The notes under the pieces are model-generated. The model searched no databases and was not told where the DNA came from. It worked only from the letters and a program-made list of their open reading frames with translations. A stretch of 7,661 nt of DNA, from contig JASMLG010000057.1 of the NCBI GenBank assembly GCA_030748805.1, positions 1-7,661 of the forward strand, in the 5' to 3' direction. How positions within the stretch are numbered: the stretch's first letter is position 1; each line of letters starts with the position of its first letter. The stretch is from Phycisphaerales bacterium (GTDB lineage: Bacteria; Planctomycetota; Phycisphaerae; Phycisphaerales; SM1A02). The translations under genes were made by a program, and so were the position numbers. This document shows, in pieces, positions 4,755 to 7,661 of the stretch.

Positions 4755-6944
4755 TTGGTTGTTCGGCGAGTTTTACATTTTTGTTTCACTAAATGGTTGA
4801 CTCCAAGTTTGTCCCCTGTCACAATTAATCTTGTGGCGTTAGAAATACAAAAAATAAATCTCGCAATAGCGATTGGTTTGACAGGAACCGTAACAACTCT
4901 AATTACAATCGCAGAAGTGAACTCACCCGATAGAGTTTGCTACTCGATAGGTCCAGATGTAGTAAGTACATTTTGGGACTCACACAATTACGGGTCACAA
5001 GATGGCGCTTCCGCATTTGCTTTTGGGACGGACGCTTGTAATATTGGCGATGAAGTTCTTAACTGGGAAGGTGATAATGAAAACCACCCAGTCATTGCAA
5101 CCGCTATTTATAAATTAGACAATAACCGTTTCGAACAAGTTGGTATGTCATGGGTGAAACATGGCTTCGCTGCTGCTCAAAGCCCAGGTCGTTGCGATTG
5201 CGAATGCATCCATCCTGGCGACTACCAACATCTTGGAATTGGATGCGCCGACGCATACGGTGCAACTACAAATGGCTATCAAGGCTATTTGGGTCCGCGT
5301 TCAGATGTAAATGGATTTACTGGCGAGTTTCCTTTCCCACCTGAGGGCTGGGGTGAAACTGGGGATACACTTTTCAAAAGATTACAAGTACACCACGGTG
5401 ATTTAGAATCCCAAGGAACTGGAAACGCTCAATATTTTGGGGAAATCCAGTACGTCTCAGCACACGATTCACTCTATGGAAACCAATTTAATAACTCAAC
5501 ATGGCAACCAATTTCATTTAACGGCTCAGGCGTAAATTGGTCTATCATTATAAGCGGCTTAGATCGTGTTGGCGAGCCAGTTATCAATGCATGGAATGAA
5601 GTGAATCCATCTGTGCGAATTACTGAAAGTTCGGTTCCATCCGATGGCGCAATTATTACTGGCGCGCTCGTCACAGCAATGCAAAATGGATGGTACCAAT
5701 ACGAATATGCAATTCAAAACGTAAATGCCCAAAGAGGAGTAAGGGAAGTTGAAATTGAATTGCCACTTGGTGGAATAGTGTTTGAAATGGGTTTCAATGA
5801 TATCACCTACCATAGTGATGAAGGCGTTGACGACACTGATTGGTTAAAGACACAATCATATAATTCCTTACATTGGTCAACCGATGAATTTGAAATTAAT
5901 CCTTTGGGTAATGCCTTAAGGTGGGGAACTACTTACAACTTTAGATTTATTTCAAATATCCCACCAGCAGACGGTAACATTACTTTAAGACCATATCAAT
6001 CTGGTTATGGAGACATCGAAAACGTCGCAACTAAATCTCCCAATTTATTGGTTGACCCCTGCTCATTTGTGCAGTCACCATGTCCCACAGATGTTACTAA
6101 TGATGGCACTGTAGATGTTTCCGATTTACTTTTACTCTTCGATTGGTGGGGCGACTGTGGTGACGGGACATATAGACCCCCTGCTGATTCGACTGGTGAT
6201 TGTTGTGTTGACGTAAATGATTTGCTTGACGTAATTGATTCTTGGGGAGAAAGTTGTTCTTTTGGTGGAGCATGCTGCCTTCCGGACGAGTCGTGCCTTA
6301 GCGTTTCTTCTCAAGAAAACTGTGAAAAACTTAATGGTAACTGGATTGGTCCTTTTACCCTTTGCAAAAATGTTAGTTGCAACTATAGAGGTGCTTGCTG
6401 CCTTCCTGATGGAAGTTGCGAACCAAACATGCAAAGCCAAGAGTGTGTGTTACTCGGAGGTATTTGGATGGGCATTGGTTCAACTTGCCTTGACATAACT
6501 TGCACCATTGGTGCGGATGATTGCGCTAACGCCATCACTATTCAAGATGGTCTACATTCTGTCGACACAACTTCTGCAACTACAGATGGTCCAAACCATG
6601 AAAAATGTGATACCGGTGGCGATAACGGACAAACAGGAAACGATATTTGGTTTAAGTACTTTCCAAAATATGATGGTATGTTAACTGTTAGTACTTGTGA
6701 ACAGGTTGGCGGTTCTGCTGATTACGATACTGACCTTGTAATTTATGAAGGCACTGATTGTTCTAATCTTGTATTGTTAGATTGCGATGACGACAACCAA
6801 GAATTTGAATGCGGAGACGCAGAAGGTGGTTGGCACAGCAATTTAGTTGTACCTGTCTCTTTGGACTCTTCGTATCTAATTCGACTTGGCGGTTGGCAAG
6901 AAGGAAGCGTCGGGACTGCAGAATTATTAATCGAACTTGAGTAA
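4755..6944 (+). CDS. Secreted planctomycete-type protein with internal dockerin-like domain, GACC repeats and PPC-like C terminus; start uncertain
   Basis: Up to 729 residues, counting from TTG 4755. No start has a good ribosome-binding site. TTG 4755 gives a 33-residue tail before the hydrophobic segment INLAIAIGLTGTVTTLITIA; GTG 4833 would give a normal signal peptide of about 27 residues and may be the true start. Residues about 58-435 match a family I recall from planctomycetes, marked by NENHPVIATAIYKL, RFEQVGMSWVKHGF, LGIGCADAY, LGPRSDVNGFTGEFPFP, AQYFGEIQYV and a LRWGTTYNFRF strand; its function is not known to me. A dockerin-like pair of loops (DVTNDGTVDVSD and DSTGDCCVDVND) lies at about 443-500, internal rather than terminal. 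Two GACC repeats follow (about 504-583). Residues 585-729 look like a PPC-type beta-sandwich, with NDIWFKYFP, YDTDLVIYEG and YLIRLGG. No catalytic residues recognised. Confidence 0.8.
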   Translation: MVVRRVLHFCFTKWLTPSLSPVTINLVALEIQKINLAIAIGLTGTVTTLITIAEVNSPDRVCYSIGPDVVSTFWDSHNYGSQDGASAFAFGTDACNIGDEVLNWEGDNENHPVIATAIYKLDNNRFEQVGMSWVKHGFAAAQSPGRCDCECIHPGDYQHLGIGCADAYGATTNGYQGYLGPRSDVNGFTGEFPFPPEGWGETGDTLFKRLQVHHGDLESQGTGNAQYFGEIQYVSAHDSLYGNQFNNSTWQPISFNGSGVNWSIIISGLDRVGEPVINAWNEVNPSVRITESSVPSDGAIITGALVTAMQNGWYQYEYAIQNVNAQRGVREVEIELPLGGIVFEMGFNDITYHSDEGVDDTDWLKTQSYNSLHWSTDEFEINPLGNALRWGTTYNFRFISNIPPADGNITLRPYQSGYGDIENVATKSPNLLVDPCSFVQSPCPTDVTNDGTVDVSDLLLLFDWWGDCGDGTYRPPADSTGDCCVDVNDLLDVIDSWGESCSFGGACCLPDESCLSVSSQENCEKLNGNWIGPFTLCKNVSCNYRGACCLPDGSCEPNMQSQECVLLGGIWMGIGSTCLDITCTIGADDCANAITIQDGLHSVDTTSATTDGPNHEKCDTGGDNGQTGNDIWFKYFPKYDGMLTVSTCEQVGGSADYDTDLVIYEGTDCSNLVLLDCDDDNQEFECGDAEGGWHSNLVVPVSLDSSYLIRLGGWQEGSVGTAELLIELE
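6264..6504 (+). repeat. Tandem GACC cysteine-rich repeats in the third large protein
   Basis: Two copies, starting GACCLPDESC and GACCLPDGSC, each with six cysteines in the same arrangement as the pair in the propeller protein. Here the pair sits between the dockerin-like domain and the PPC-like domain, so the same module is used once as an insertion and once as a linker. Confidence 0.75.
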
Positions 6945-6961
6945 AAATTATTACTCAGTTC
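6933..6961. terminator. Bidirectional terminator hairpin between convergent genes
   Basis: GAGTAA (6939-6944) pairs with TTACTC (6951-6956) around a six-base loop. GAAC (6933-6936) pairs with GTTC (6958-6961) across a small internal loop. The left arm includes the TAA stop of the large plus-strand gene, and the right arm lies just outside the stop of the minus-strand lipoprotein gene. A CTTTTTTG tract follows about ten nt later on the plus strand, and the minus strand is AT-rich after the stem. The stem is AT-rich and the T-run distant, so efficiency is uncertain. Confidence 0.55.
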
Positions 6962-6964
6962 AAG

Positions 6965-7225
6965 TTACTTGTCTTTTTTGTCCTTGTCATCTTCAAAGAC
7001 ACCTCCTACAGCGTCTACTCCCGCACCCACAACATCAACAATTCCTTTGCCAACGCTTGCAGCATCGTTTCCGATGTGCTCAAGCACATTTTCATTCGCT
7101 CTCGAGTTTGGCACATCCGTTACTTCGCTTGCGTTATCAGTTGAATCGGTCTTGGGTGTTGATTTACAACCTGCAATCCCAAAGATAACTGTTGCTGTTG
7201 CTACTGTAATTAGTAATTGTTTCAT
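6965..7225 (-). CDS. Small predicted lipoprotein
   Basis: 86 residues. The N terminus is a lipoprotein signal: MK, a hydrophobic core, then the lipobox IAGC with the lipidated cysteine at residue 20. Lys follows the cysteine, with no Asp retention signal. The mature part is short: a polar Ser/Thr/Asp stretch (about 21-45), a Gly/Ala/Val-rich segment VGKGIVDVVGAGVDAVGG that could form a helix, and a highly charged Asp/Lys C terminus. ATG 7225 is chosen because AAGGAGA lies six nt before it; an upstream in-frame ATG at 7264 would put 13 extra residues before a complete lipoprotein signal. The general plan recalls entericidin-like small lipoproteins, but the similarity is too weak for a name. 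It converges with the large plus-strand gene and diverges from the Nudix gene. Confidence 0.8.
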   Translation of the reverse strand: MKQLLITVATATVIFGIAGCKSTPKTDSTDNASEVTDVPNSRANENVLEHIGNDAASVGKGIVDVVGAGVDAVGGVFEDDKDKKDK

Positions 7226-7255
7226 TAGTAATCTCCTTGATTTTACTTTAACAAT

Positions 7256-7263
7256 AGTATACA
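7256..7263. promoter_or_regulatory. Overlapping divergent -10 elements
   Basis: The palindrome GTATAC (7257-7262) provides TATACT on the minus strand (7261-7256), placed to drive the lipoprotein gene with a leader of about 25-30 nt. On the plus strand it provides TATACA (7258-7263), placed to drive the Nudix gene. Upstream -35 elements are weak on both strands, and the plus-strand TTGATT (7237-7242) is only 15 nt away. Both promoters are predictions. Confidence 0.35.
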
Positions 7264-7294
7264 CAGTACACTTCTCAGTAAAGACGTTTAAAAC

Positions 7295-7661
7295 ATGAAC
7301 AATTCTCTATTTCATTACATTGTGCGCGGCATTATTCGAGATGGAGGTCAATTTTTGCTCTGTAAACAGAAAAATGCCGACTACACCTTTCTACTCGGTG
7401 GGCATATCGACTTTGGCGAAGGTGCAAAGTTTGCTCTTGCAAGGGAAATCAAAGAAGAAATCGATGCCGATGTTTCAGTAGGGCAATTTCGGGGGGCGAT
7501 TGAAAATGCGTGGGATGACAATTGCGAAATTTCCCTTGTCTTTGAAGTTGAACACAATTTAACTAAAGATGTAACACCAATGCCCGCCTCTCCAGACGAA
7601 GAACATCTAGCATTTCTTTGGGTTAAAACAAGCGAACTTGCAGAACACAATCTGTTGCCAG
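7295..7661 (+). CDS. Nudix hydrolase, 5' part (cut by window end)
   Basis: 122 complete codons are present and no stop is reached. Nudix hydrolases cleave nucleoside diphosphates linked to another group, using a metal-binding helix. Strands HYIVRGIIRDGGQFLLCKQ lead to LLGGHIDFGEG and the Nudix box at residues 36-58, with Gly36, Glu42, Arg50-Glu51 and Glu54-Glu55 in register. The usual box glycine after the EE pair is Asp57, a deviation in a non-metal-binding position. The later part, ISLVFEVEH and HLAFLWVKTSEL, fits the remaining fold. The start ATG is supported by the fold beginning immediately after it; the ribosome-binding site is weak (AAAG about ten nt upstream). It is divergent from the lipoprotein gene across 69 nt. 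The substrate cannot be inferred. Confidence 0.88.
   Translation, partial: MNNSLFHYIVRGIIRDGGQFLLCKQKNADYTFLLGGHIDFGEGAKFALAREIKEEIDADVSVGQFRGAIENAWDDNCEISLVFEVEHNLTKDVTPMPASPDEEHLAFLWVKTSELAEHNLLP

Noticed and set aside
1..7661. CRISPR array, tRNA, rRNA or insertion sequence
   Set aside because: I found no regularly spaced direct repeats, cloverleaf sequences, rRNA-like segments or transposase frames.

Overview
The window looks like chromosomal DNA from a planctomycete, most likely a marine member of the Phycisphaerae with fairly AT-rich DNA. The main reason is the protein architecture. Three large secreted proteins combine extracellular repeat folds with dockerin-like paired calcium loops, a WGPC-type terminus, cysteine-rich 'GACC' repeats and thrombospondin-3-like calcium repeats, a mix I associate with Phycisphaerae. 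The assignment comes from recognition by eye, not from a search.

Layout: 1-374 is non-coding and ends in a promoter and leader. 375-1532 (+) encodes a secreted right-handed beta-helix protein with a C-terminal dockerin-like domain. 1533-1749 is a second promoter and leader, clearly related to the first. 1750-3885 (+) encodes a secreted FG-GAP-type beta-propeller with a cysteine-rich insertion, TSP3-like repeats and a dockerin-like C terminus. 3886-4152 holds no gene I can support. 4153-4566 (-) encodes a small NTF2-like protein that may be read from a leaderless message. 4567-4754 is a divergent intergenic region with a (ACC)6 tract. 4755-6944 (+) encodes a large secreted protein of a family I recall from planctomycetes, with an internal dockerin-like domain, two GACC repeats and a PPC-like C-terminal domain; its start is unclear. 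6965-7225 (-) encodes a small lipoprotein, separated from the previous gene by a likely bidirectional terminator. 7295-7661 (+) is the 5' part of a Nudix hydrolase gene cut off by the window end.

The most notable pattern is that the first two large genes encode unrelated folds but share both ends. At the 5' end they share a collinear promoter and leader: a TACCCCC block, a GCCTGAAT block exactly 22 nt before a -35-like element, a 17-nt spacer, a -10-like element, and a CGGG/CCCG hairpin before the ribosome-binding site. At the 3' end they share 27 identical nucleotides through the stop codon, synonymous positions included. This suggests 'cassette' genes whose delivery and expression ends are conserved while the middle is exchanged. 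The proteins probably act at or outside the cell surface. No substrate, enzyme activity or defined pathway can be read from them.
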